A stretch of DNA of 64,000 nucleotides from Simmondsia chinensis (lineage: Eukaryota; Streptophyta; Magnoliopsida; Caryophyllales; Simmondsiaceae). Below the pieces are notes generated by a model. That model was given only the letters and a program-made list of their open reading frames with translations, ran no database searches and was not told where the DNA came from. Location: NCBI GenBank assembly GCA_018398585.1, contig JAGTTD010000005.1, forward strand, positions 11,831,355 through 11,895,354, given 5' to 3'. The position numbers and the translations under genes are program-made. Numbering within the stretch: the stretch's first letter is position 1; every line of letters begins with the position of its first letter. Below are positions 46,780 to 57,109 of the stretch, in pieces.

Positions 46780-46934
46780 CAATCCTGGATGGGTCCATTC
46801 TGGGTTAGGTTAATGTCACGTCAAGTCCATTTGGGTTGGGTCAAAATCGGGTTGAGTCAAGATCAGTTTGGATCATCCTCAGGTTTGAGTCTACCTTGGG
46901 TTGGGTCAGTCTTAGGTTGGGTTGACACGGGTCG
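46780..46934. repeat. degenerate GGGTTGGGTC repeat, left part
   Basis: Short degenerate repeats of TTGGGTTGGGTCA type. Together with 52185-52590 they formed one stretch into which the CACTA element inserted. Similar blocks occur in the termini of the hAT-family copies, so this may be another such copy. Confidence 0.55.
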
Positions 46935-46949
46935 CACTATAAGAAAAAT

Positions 46950-47210
46950 GACCTTTAGTATCGAAAAATTTAGTATCGGATATGTGAACCGATACAAAAA
47001 GACATTAATTGTATCGGATACATGCTACCGATACTAAGGTTATGGACACTTAAAGCAACATGGCGGCGCATTGTCGCGGGAAAATTGTTATTGTATCGGA
47101 AAATTTTGTAACCGATACTAAAAATTCTATATTATCCAAGGTTTTTCGATACAATTGAGTTGTTATCCTATTGTATCGAATATTTTCTGATACTAGACTA
47201 TAAAATATAT
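46950..47210. repeat. subterminal repeats of the CACTA element, left
   Basis: A motif of the form TAGTATCGGA or its complement CCGATACTA recurs about nine times. In CACTA elements such subterminal repeats bind the element's regulatory (TNPA-like) protein and bring the ends together. Confidence 0.8.
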
Positions 47211-47214
47211 ATTA

Positions 47215-47582
47215 CAGCCGGTTCTCAAAATAATGCTCAAAAATAAAAAAAATCAAAGAAATAACGTTGAAAATAAAATATTTACATAACAAAAACATTT
47301 AAAAAACGCGGTTATACTCAAATAAAACGGCGTTAACAAAACGCGTTTATCTTGAGATAAACCCACGTTTACTTAACGCGACTTATAACCAGTGCACAGC
47401 AACATTAAAATAAAATTACATTAATAAAACCCCGTTTGGTGGACGCGTTTGACTCCAATTTAAACCGCGTCTTGTAGACTCAGTTCACCTGTAAACCGCG
47501 TCTATGAAACGCGGTTCAATCTATAAACCGCGTCTATGAAACGCGGTTCAATTACCTATAAGCCGCGTCTTGTTAATGCGGT
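47215..47582. repeat. terminal-repeat-like block and CGCG palindrome array inside the CACTA element
   Basis: At 47217 the text GCCGGTTCTCAAAATAATGC is nearly the terminal sequence of the Mutator-like element at 54061 (GTCGGTTCCCAAAATAATGC). From 47310 to 47582 come about eight units of AAACCGCGTCT...AGACGCGGTT type, several perfect palindromes such as AACCGCGTC..GAACGCGGTT variants. They lie just upstream of the CT-rich leader and transposase. They are unrelated in sequence to the GTATCGG subterminal repeats. Confidence 0.75.
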
Positions 47583-48542
47583 TTTCTGTCCGCCCTGCTG
47601 CCCTCCCCTTCCCTCTCCATTTTCATCCCACTCTCTCAAATTTCATTCTCCCGCTCCTGCTCAAATTTTATTCTCCAAAATTACTTAAATTGCACAATTT
47701 TTTCATTCTTTTAACTTTCTTCATTCTTTCTTTTCTTCTTCATCTGTTTGCTTATCCACATTTCCATTCTCGTCGCCTTTCCAATGAGTTAATCTATTTT
47801 ATTTGTTGTATTTCAGTCTCTTTTTTTGTTGATATATTCTTCAATTTATCCATTTTTTTTTGTTAATTTCGTTGGATTTTGATATAAATTAGGGTTTAGA
47901 AGTGAATGAAGCTGTTGAAATTAGGGTTTTAAGTGTGCACGTTTTTGGTGTATTTTAGGGGTCTTGTTAACTGTTGAAATTTCTTGTTACTTTTGTATGA
48001 ATGTTCATTTGCTAGTTGTTGGTGGTAATGTTCACTTATTGTGACAACTAAAAGTTCCTAAATTTTCATTTGGATTTTAGTTGAGTTCTCTATTGGGATA
48101 CCAATATGTGTGTAGAGCGTGAAAGGAGAAAGTAATTGAAAATTTGTTATGTTGGTGAAGGTATTTCCTTTATAATTAATTTTTAATTATTTTTGGTCAG
48201 AAACTAGAGATTGCGAAAAATAAATATAGAAATTAGAAGTGAAATTTTAATTGAAAAGTGAGCTTGTAATTGATTATACTCATGAAGATGATGTAAATGA
48301 GGTTCAAGTTTGTTGAATATGACATGTTGTTATCTATTATTATTTGATCTGCAACTTTTGTGATATTGTTGTACTTTGTTGTGCTAATATATGATTGATA
48401 TATTGACACTAATATACATTTCTATGTAAGAAGATTTTATATTAGGAAACTTTTTGTATTATGAGTATGGATTTTAATATAGTTATAAGAATTAACTAAT
48501 TTGTGATGCTTCTCAATTTGACTTCTATTGGAGAAGTGATTA

Positions 48543-51120
48543 ATGGATGGTCAAAAAAGTTGGATAAATTTGCCCAGGTTTAGTCAAGAATTTATGAATG
48601 GAGTTGAACAATACATAAGCACTGCAAAAAGTACTACATCTTTAAATGGTAGGATCAACTGCCCATGTAAGATATGTGGTTTTGTGATATTTGTTCAACC
48701 AGACATTGTTCGTGAACACTTAGTTTATAAGGGGGTTCATACAAATTTTTCAATTTTTCATGGAGATGAGTTGTTATCTACCGATGTTAATGATGAGAGT
48801 ATTGATGATGGAGAGTCAGATGATCCACTTGATGATATGCATGGATTGTTACATGATGCATTTGGGATGTCAGGCAATGAGAACCTTATGGATGAATATG
48901 AAGAAGTAGATAGGACATATGAAACATTAGAAGTCGAAAAATTTTATAAGTTGGTTGATGATGCTGAGAAAGAAGTGTATTCTGGGTGTAAAAAGTTTAC
49001 AAGGCTTCCTTGCATTATTCGCCTTTATCATATGAAATGCCTTCATCGTTGGAGTGATACATCATTGAGTGATCTGCTAGATTTTCTCGTTGAGCTTCTC
49101 CCAGAAGGGGCTAACTTGCCAAAAAACTTTCATCAAATGAAAAAAACCATATCTGATTTAGGCTTAGGCTACACCAAGATAGATGCATGCCCTAATGATT
49201 GCATGTTGTATTGGAAGGAGAAAGCTAATGATTCTGCATGCTCTACGTGTGGAGCTTCACGATGGAAAAGAGCTGATGACTGGAAAACTAAGATTCCATC
49301 TAAGATTTTACGTCACTTTCCATTAATACCTCGATTAAAAAGGCTTTTTATGTCTTCAAAAACGTCAATTTGACACCCAGTTGATTCAATAGCGTGGCAA
49401 GATTTTGACAGCAAATACCCAGATTTTTCTAAGGATGCTCGGAATATTAGGCTTGGTTTGGCAAGTGATGGCTTCAACCCTTTTAGCACAATGAGTATCA
49501 CTCATAGTACATGGCCAGTCATGCTTGTGATATACAATTTGCCTACTTGGTTGTGCATGAAAGATTCCTACTTTATCATGTCCCTCCTAATCTCTGGTCC
49601 ACAAGCCCCTAGCAATGACATTGATATTTATCTACAACCATTAGTAGATGAGTTAAAGGAGTTGTGGGTAGATGGGGTTGAGACTTATGATGCTTTTACT
49701 AAGGGAACCTTCAATATGCATGCTGCTCTTTTATGGACAATAAACGATTTCCCAGCATAGGGTAACTTGTCAGGTCGGAAAACTAAAGGCCGATTTGCTT
49801 GTCCTCATTGCAACATTGACACTTGTTCTTGTTATCCTAAGAGGAGCAGAAAAATGTGCTTTATGCGCCATCGCATATTTCTTGATCCTGCTCATAGGTT
49901 TCGAAGAAAAAGAGCATCTTTTGATGGTACAATTGAGAAAAAAAACTGCACCCAAGTTCCGTTCTGAAATTGATTTGTTAAAACAAATGCGTGACATCAA
50001 TGTTGTCTTTGGGAAGCCAAATGTTGAGACTAAAGGTCAAAAAAAGAAGAGGAAGGCAAGGAGGACAATTCATAAAAATAGTCCTGAAACAGGATGGAAA
50101 AAGAGAAGTATATTCTTTAAGTTACCTTATTGGAAAAATCTTTTAATACGATTTGGATTTAATGCAAATTGAGAAAAATGTGTGCGATAGTGTGATTGGG
50201 ACTTTATTGGATATTGAGGGAAAATCAAAAGACTCTCTGAATGCACGTCTTGATCTTAAAGCTATGAGCATCAAAACTCATCTTCATCTAGTTGATCAAG
50301 GGGAGGGACAGAAACCTTACTTGCCACCTGCACCGTATTTTATGGATCAAAAGCGGAAAGAAATCTTTTGCCAAGTGTTATCTTTGGTGAGGGTTCCCGA
50401 TAGTTATGCTTCCAACATATTGCGGCGTGTGGATTTGGAGAAAGGCAAAGTCTTTGGCTCATATTCTAATACAGTAATTGCTACCTCTTGCTGTCCGGAA
50501 GGCCTTGCCTAGGGAAATCAATCTGATATTAATTGAGCTTAGCAATTTTTTCCGGGAAATGTGCTCTACAGATGGTTCTGTTAATGACTATGAGCAGTTA
50601 GAAGAGCGGATCATCTACATAATTTGCCGTATGGAAGAAATCTCTCCACCGACCTTTTTTGATGTCATGGTGCATTTAACTGTTCATTTACCATTTGAGG
50701 CTGCCACTGCAGGACGGTACACTTTCGCTGGATGTATCCAATAGAGAGGTGAGTTTTACACAAGAAAAATGAGTTTTGATATGAAATTTTGTCCATGCAT
50801 TAAATAAATGAAACTAATGTAAGGTACTTGTTTGTCAACTATAGGTTCTTGTATCGATTGAAGAAGTGTGTACGCAACAAAGCAAAGCCAGATGGGTCAA
50901 TTGCAGAAGCTTACATTGCTGAAGAATGCTTGATCTTTTGCTCAAGAGAAAAGATAGAAACTTGAGAATGAATTTTCTATTAAGACAAAACCTATGGAAG
51001 AAAAACAACAGAAATCGGAGGAAGATTTTGTCAATAAGACGAAAGCCATGGAAGAAGAAATACGCATGCTAAAGGAATTATTTTTCAAGTCGAAATCATC
51101 AAAGAAAAAGGTATTTTTCT
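48543..51120 (+). pseudogene. TNP2-type CACTA transposase, decayed
   Basis: ATG at 48543. The N-terminus (W-I-N-L-P-R-F-S, C-P-C-K-I-C-G-F, H-L-V-Y-K-G) is the transposase-associated domain. The Transposase_21 region follows: C-P-N-D-C-M-L-Y-W-K-E, C-S-T-C-G-A-S-R-W, L-A-S-D-G-F-N-P-F, W-P-V-M-L-V-I-Y-N-L-P, G-V-E-T-Y-D-A, and C-P-H-C-N near 49805. Stops in frame lie at 49371 and 49758 (Arg and Tyr codons expected). Frames then shift. At 50160 I-E-K-N-V-C-D and at 50640-50740 F-F-D-V-M-V-H-L-T-V-H-L and W-M-Y-P-I-E-R follow, the DUF4218-like part. An intron at 50749-50844 separates the next exon (Y-I-A-E-E-C-L). A Lys/Glu-rich coiled coil ends it. The protein would cut and paste the element. 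Confidence 0.9.
50749..50844 (+). other. probable intron in the CACTA transposase
   Basis: GT...AG boundaries (GAGAG|GTGAG and CTATAG|GTTC) join W-M-Y-P-I-E-R to F-L-Y-R-L-K-K-C-V-R-N, as in related transposases where these segments are contiguous. The 96-bp insert is AT-rich and holds stops. Confidence 0.75.
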
Positions 51121-51750
51121 TCCTAATGACATTTTTATTGTACTAATATGATTGTCATATAATTTTCTAATAATGGTCTTATTAAACGTTGGATTGTCAT
51201 GGACTTGTTTATTTTTCTGTATCTTTCTTAAGTGATACACAAAATTGTTATTGGTTTTTTAATTTTTTGTTGTAGTATGACAAATATTTGGTTGTACTAT
51301 ACTATTGTGCTGATCAATTTATTTTTTATTTTTGCAGAGGTCAAGTTCAAACTAAGGATGCGATCAATGTCATAAGCATGTTTTTGTGGTCTTGTTGCAT
51401 CGTGTTTATGGATTGGTTTTTTTGTGACGTGTTCAAAGTTGGTTTGTTCGTGATGCTGAAACACATGTTTGGAAATATCTGTTTTGGAGACTTGGTCATT
51501 TGTAATATTTTGTACTAGTAATTTAGAAAATTTGATGTAGAAGTTTTAAATACCTTGAACGTAGTTTGCTCGACCTACTATGTATTAAAGTGAATATTTG
51601 GATTATAATAGAAATTGGTAGTATTAGATTATAATTTTATGTGAAGTAATTTCTATTGGTTATTTATATTATGCTTGTATCTAAATTTGAATGCTACTGA
51701 ACGATACAAATATCACAAAAAATTAAATAGAATTGAAAAGTTTTCGATTC
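51121..51750. other. CACTA element, 3' untranslated or intron-like sequence
   Basis: AT-rich, without recognised motifs. It may hold a further intron and terminal exon (a GT follows the lysine-rich exon end at about 51111), but I could not confirm this. Confidence 0.4.
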
Positions 51751-52165
51751 TATTATAGTGGTCTTTGGCATCAATTATTAATTGATACTAATCATATTAA
51801 TAGTATTGGAAAATAATTTGATACTATTATGGCTAAGCCAATAGTATCAAAAAAGAGATTTTTGATACTATTGTATTAACCTTTAGCAACGGAAAGACGC
51901 CGATACTAATGGCGTCAATAGTATCAGAAATAACCACGAATTGATACTATTGAAAATTCATTTGCATCAATAACCTTTGATACTACATCCGATACTATTG
52001 GGACATCCGATACTATTGCTCTAGATTCATTAGTATCGGATAAGTTTTATCTGCTACTAGGGCAATAGCCACGCCAGTATTGCAATAAAAAAAATTTCCG
52101 ATACTAAAGGTCTATAGTATCGGAAAATAAGCTTTTAGTATCGAAACTTTTCTGATACTAAATCG
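51750..52165. repeat. subterminal repeats of the CACTA element, right
   Basis: At least a dozen copies of GATACTAT/ATAGTATC-type motifs in both orientations, some with the full CCGATACTA form. They mirror those at the left end. Confidence 0.8.
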
Positions 52166-52184
52166 TCTTTTTCTTATAGTGTTG

Positions 52185-52590
52185 GGTCAACCTTAGGTTG
52201 GGTTAACCATGAGTAAGGATATCCTTGGATCAGGTTGGATTTTAGGTTGAGCCAACATGTGTTTTTGATAATATTTTTATTCGGCCTTGAAAACCATATT
52301 GAAATGATAAACTAGAATGATTATGATTAGCATATTATTTATATTCTCTGATAAGTTAGATTTTTAGTTGTATCATTTCAAGTTATAGGATGGGTCTTGA
52401 GTCATCATGAGTTGGGTCAAACTTGAGTCTGGTCTAATTCGGGTCAAGTCATTTTGGGTTTTAGGTCAACTCAGTTTGGGTCAAGGTCAAATTTGGGTCG
52501 GTTCGGGTCCTAATAAATTTTAAACTTTTCAGGTAGCAGGTTGGGTCGGGTATCAGGTCAAAGGGGTCAGGTCATCGGATTGGATCGCAT
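52185..52590. repeat. degenerate GGGTTGGGTC repeat, right part
   Basis: Continuation of 46780-46934 beyond the CACTA element. TTGGGTCAAG and GGGTCGGGT-type units surround an AT-rich centre at 52260-52380. Confidence 0.55.
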
Positions 52591-54051
52591 TTTGCTAACT
52601 CTACTTCCAATATTAGGAATTTCTTACTGATCTATAATTTTCTTTCCATTATTTAATTTTTGATGTAGTTGCTTTTGTAGTGACTGCTTCTATTATACCA
52701 CTTGGGGAATTTTTGCTCCAAATTATAAATAAATAAAAAAATGATTTTATGACTTATACCAGAAAAAAAAAGGCCAATCAAGTGAATGTTCACATGAGCA
52801 CCATCTTGAAAAATACTTATTTTAAAGCTAAAATGATTTTTTTTTTTAATTTTTGTATTTTTTTTTTTTTTTTTTCTAAAACAGACTTTATAGTATATCA
52901 TCCCCAAAAATTTTGCTGTGCCTCTATTAACGTCGTCAACTAACATTTAATCTCATTAGCAAAACTAAAGTAACTTTGATAACAAAAAGATTGAAAACAA
53001 TTATGCCTTCTCTTCCTCTACATGTTGAAACACCCGTGATATTTATGTATTTCGAAATTATTATTAGAAAATAAAAAATGTTATGGGACTTTGCTAAATT
53101 AAGTGACTTTTGTACCATTTGAGTCCCCACCAAAAAAAAAGTTGAATTTGACGCATCAATCTCAACTCTTGTCACTTTATTCTTGTCTTTTTAATATTTT
53201 TTCTAAATATTACGAGGGGACCAATTGTGTGGATGGTCCCTAAATGCAAGTCTTCACTAGACATACTTCACATGAAGTATGCATGATATACAAGCACATA
53301 CCAACATATGCATTTTTGTGTTATAGCCTTCATTGTCAGGTGACCCTTTGCTGCTGTTATTGCACTATCTGCATAGATTGTCTACTCTCCAGCCTTCCCC
53401 AAAATGTCTCCATCTGGAGGAGAGGGTTGGATCGAGCCACTAGACACCTAGGATTCCACACTGGGCTAAAAGAGTCTAATTCGACAGGATTACAGGACCT
53501 GAACAGAAGATGGAGCTACAAAGAGAAATTAAATACGAAACAAATCATGTGATCTCGATTACAAATACGACGCTTTCTAATCATGTCAAGGTTGCAGCTA
53601 CAATGATAGGGAAGTTGGGTATTTTTGACACGGGGCAATAGGCCAAGGCAATCCTGTTGGTTTCTCTAAAGGAGACTAGTAGCCATCTTAGAACCGTACA
53701 TAGTTCAAAGAAAGGCGATCCATTGAAGGCTACAAGACAATTCTAGATCATACTAATCGATTGAGGTATATCTAAGACTTTGTGTTTATATTTACCGATA
53801 TTTTTCAGCATCTATGTTAGCAAAAACTTAAACATAACATTATATTAATTTGTTTTAATATATCTTGGATGATTTTAAGGATTTAAATAAATTTATAGTT
53901 GTGCATTGGTAAATAGAATCCAATACACATTGATTTGGAAGTCGAAATAAAAAGTATCGTTACACAATGTTAAATCGCGTAATGTTTAGCTCAAAATACA
54001 CCATATACTCATCGCATTGTTCCGTTAACCAAAGCACGACATGATTTACGA
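52591..54051. other. noncoding sequence, nothing recognised
   Basis: AT-rich, with a T tract at about 52860-52875 and A tracts. Short open frames such as 53244-53552 show no family resemblance I can name. Confidence 0.45.
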
Positions 54052-54139
54052 TCTTTATCGGAGTCGGTTCCCAAAATAATGCTAAAAATAAAAAAATTAA
54101 AATAATGCTGAAAAAAAATATTTTCAAATCTACTGTTGA

Positions 54140-54360
54140 ACCGCGTTTACTAAACGCGGCTTTGATAAACCGCGTCCAAAAACAGCGTTTAATATTTGCA
54201 TAAACCGCGTCTTAAAGACGCGGTTATATTATTAAACCGCGTCTTAAAGATGCGGTTATATCATTAAAACCGCGTCTTAAAGACGCGGTTTAACTTAAAC
54301 AAAACCGCGTCTTTATGAGGCAGTTTTCTGTTGTTATAACCGCGTTTTTGTGACCCGTTT
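54140..54360. repeat. CGCG palindrome array, left, in the Mutator-like element
   Basis: About seven units of AAACCGCGTCTTAAAGACGC type, each nearly a perfect palindrome of 22-28 bases, spaced about 28-35 bases apart. Three consecutive units are almost identical. The unit is the same as in the CACTA array at 47310-47582. Confidence 0.8.
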
Positions 54361-54689
54361 TACTAGGTTTATCTAATTCACGCGTATTCTCTCCGCTGCT
54401 TTCACCGTCTCTCTGCCTCTTTCTCGTTAATCTACCACCAGTCACGTCGTTCGCCTCCTCCTTTCTTTTGCTTATACACTAGAGATCTTTCAAGTACTAT
54501 TATTGGAGTTATTTGACCTCCACTTATGATGTTGGAGCTTTATTAAGAGAGACATGGGATCAATGTGATAATCATCATAAATTGCGGCATAATAAAAACT
54601 ATAAATGAACAAAAAATTAAAGAATTGCGGCATAATGGTAAGTATAAGTGAAAAAAAGGGGCTTTTGGATTGCTGGCGTTAAACCGCGT

Positions 54690-54875
54690 TTTGTAAACGC
54701 GGTTTATATGTAAACCGCGTTTAGTAGACGCGGTTCAGTGGTAAACCGCGTGTAGTAGACGCGGTTTATATTAAGGTAAACCGCGTTTAGTAAACGCGAT
54801 TTATACTGATATAACCTATATTTTTTTATCCGGTTTTATTGAAATTTAAACACGTTTTGCAAACGCGGTTCAACA
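54690..54875. repeat. CGCG palindrome array, right, in the Mutator-like element
   Basis: About five units of AAACCGCGTTTAGTAGACGC type, the mirror of the left array within the long inverted repeats. Confidence 0.8.
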
Positions 54876-54962
54876 GTAGATTTGGAAATATTTTTTTTTC
54901 AGAATTATTTTTTATATTTTTTTATCTTTTAGCATTATTTTGTGAACCGACTTTCTTTATCG

Positions 54963-55340
54963 TTGGTACTCTACATTAAAAAGAGTGTCCCAAAGATGGT
55001 AGGGCAAAATCCAGGACTATTAAAGAGACTTAGGGGTTCAGCCAAAGAGCCCCTCTTGATGGTTGCATGCCTGGCACAAGATCGTCCATATGTCCCCACC
55101 ACTTGGATATCTTTTTTTTTTTTTTTTTGACAGCACCCCTTAGACATCTTTGTGAAACCAAGCCCTCGGTTTTATGTGGTTGATGGAAATTTCCTGAAAC
55201 CTTCCAAAATTTTCTATACTTTTAGTTTTATTTTTTTATTGAGTCATTTATATACACTATAAATTCTTGTACTTTATCTACTATATCAATTTAGTTTATT
55301 TATTTGTAATTATGTCAATTTAGTTTCAGTACCATATATA
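54963..55340. other. noncoding spacer with a partial MITE arm
   Basis: A T tract at about 55113-55130. The last 90 bases (ATCAATTTAGTT, ATGTCAATTTAGTTT) resemble an arm of the MITE at 1480-1771, apparently cut by the insertion of element C. Confidence 0.45.
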
Positions 55341-56720
55341 TGTCTGCTTTATTTTGTTTGTAATAAAGTGAGATGTAGTTGCCATAAAAATGAAAACAAA
55401 ACAAGCGTGTAAAAGGGACTCACCATGACAAGGGAGTGAACCTAAATTTGAACCGCATGTCTTTGACCTAAATCATTCACCATTTTCGGATAAAAATTGT
55501 GAGATTTTGGTGTATCTGACTTTGGTTATACCGTGAGTTCAACTTATGCTTCAATAAAGAAGACTTGGTTAAATATTTTCTACAGACTTTCAATATATAT
55601 ATATATATATATATATTGATAGAAAATAGAGGGATATCGACCTAACTCAAGAGGCAGTTATAGTGACGGAGCAGGGCCCACATACACTTTTCCTCTTACA
55701 CTTAAAAATTAGGAACTGGGACGGAGAACCCAAAAGTTCAACAATCCCCTTACAAGCCCGAGTCAATTAGGTTTTCAAGCCTGGTACCCTTGACTTGTAA
55801 TAGCTCTATTGAGTTTAGGTCCAACAAGATTAAGATGGAGCAAACCGTATTCAGGTCACTGGATTAGGAAAGATGCAATCAAGGTCAAGCCTTGGCCGTC
55901 AAAGCCCTAATCAATGACGTGAACCTAAGTTCACCCGACTTATCAAGCAATGACAGCAATGTTAAGACCAACGCAATCTAGGTCAAGCCCTGGTCGTCAA
56001 AGCCTTAAACTAAGGCCTCATTCTCAACTCGTCGAAATTTGAGAAGAGATTAAAACAGAAAGTTTATACTTGAAACCCGAAAGACAAAAATACTTAAGAA
56101 ACAAGTACAACAAATTGTTCTATACTCAGCTAAGGTATACTCTGAAGAAAAGAGCACAAGCATTCTGTAAAGAAAACTTGATGAAGTTTTGTATTGAGTA
56201 TATGTGTTTTGGATTACAACTGCTTCTTTTATCTATAAAGAAATGAAACAACAACTACCCCCTAATTCTGTGGCATTTTATCCCCATGTCAGGCCACTAG
56301 GCTTCTTCTTGCCCGTTAAGGATTAATAAAAGTGTCCATGATTCTGTTTTGGAGGGAATTCCTTGAAGCCTACGTTCGAATTTCTAGCTAAAGTCTCCTC
56401 TAGAAGCCGCACGTTCTCTTGGACTAAGCTTAGACCAAGTATTTGACATTACGCTCCAAGTAACTATCTCGAGTTTAAAAACCACCTGTCTTTTAGCCTT
56501 TTGGCATCCCCTTGAGCTTGAGCTCCCATTACCCTTCAACTATCTCGAGCCTCGAGTGGTTGATACCTTCATTAGGGCTATAACATTCTCAAGATACTGG
56601 ACTCGAGACATTGTTACTCCAGCACCTAAAGGCCTAATTCTCCTTGACGAGGGCTTCATGTTTTACACACATGGCAATTTACTCAAAATGGCATTGTCCC
56701 TCAAATTTAGGGTGTAAACA
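55341..56720 (-). repeat. 3' LTR of element C
   Basis: A 1380-bp stretch. On the minus strand it starts TGTTTACACCC and ends at AAGCAGACA, and it aligns with the 5' LTR of B (19924-21266). An (AT)n microsatellite of about 27 bases at 55591-55617 is absent from B's LTR and explains part of the length difference. Confidence 0.8.
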
Positions 56721-56736
56721 AATGCCCCCTTTTGGC
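56721..56736 (-). other. polypurine tract of element C
   Basis: The minus strand reads CCAAAAGGGGGCATT directly before the 3' LTR start TGTTTAC, as expected for plus-strand priming. Confidence 0.8.
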
Positions 56737-57109
56737 CATTGATAAATTCAAATTTACAACGGGTAAAAAATTCAGAATTGACCCTCAACAACTATAGGGA
56801 GCTCGAGAGAATACTTTTTGTCGTTTGCTCTTCCTTCCCGCGTGTCTATGCATATGACAGCTAAGGCCTGAAATCTCCACTTTTCTGCTCTATGCTCTCT
56901 CACTTTACGACAATCAAGACTACTCTTGAAACACTTGCTTTTTGTTGCTCTTGAATATTTGATTCTTGACTCAATCTACCTTTATCTCTTTGCATCTTCA
57001 AGAAACCGATCCGATGATTGCTCAAATTTCTTTCATCGTCTTTGCTCCCCTTCCCCAGTCTGACTGCCCTATTCAACAACTGACCCGTTAGCTCTAATCT
57101 GACACCTCA

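Larger units (their letters stand above)
46935..52181 (+). mobile_element. CACTA (En/Spm) DNA transposon, 5247 bp
   Basis: The ends are CACTATAAGAAAAA and its exact reverse complement (14 bp), the defining CACTA terminus. The flanking triplets are TCG (46932-46934) and TTG (52182-52184), which fit a 3-bp target duplication with one C-to-T change. Subterminal repeats in both orientations fill 46950-47210 and 51750-52165. The interior carries a TNP2-type transposase with stops and frameshifts. Both sides join the same GGGTTGGGTC repeat, which supports an insertion. Confidence 0.92.
54061..54953. mobile_element. Mutator-like miniature element, 893 bp, long inverted repeats, 9-bp duplication
   Basis: The ends GAGTCGGTTCC and, reverse-complemented, AAGTCGGTTCA continue as inverted repeats for about 100 bases (CAAAATAATGCT, A-rich, AAATCTACTGTTGAACCGCG). 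The 9-bp direct repeat TCTTTATCG flanks it at 54052-54060 and 54954-54962. Long inverted ends with a 9-bp duplication indicate a Mutator-type element. No transposase is present. Two CGCG palindrome arrays lie inside each end, and a CT-rich central segment (54380-54480) looks like a gene promoter or 5' leader. Confidence 0.85.

Noticed and set aside
53244..53552. A possible 102-codon gene
   Set aside because: No motif, no neighbouring transposon frame and no second copy; likely chance.
54140..54875. Regularly spaced palindromic repeats that resemble a CRISPR array
   Set aside because: The spacers are only a few bases, the units vary, the context is a plant transposon with long inverted ends, and no cas genes exist here.
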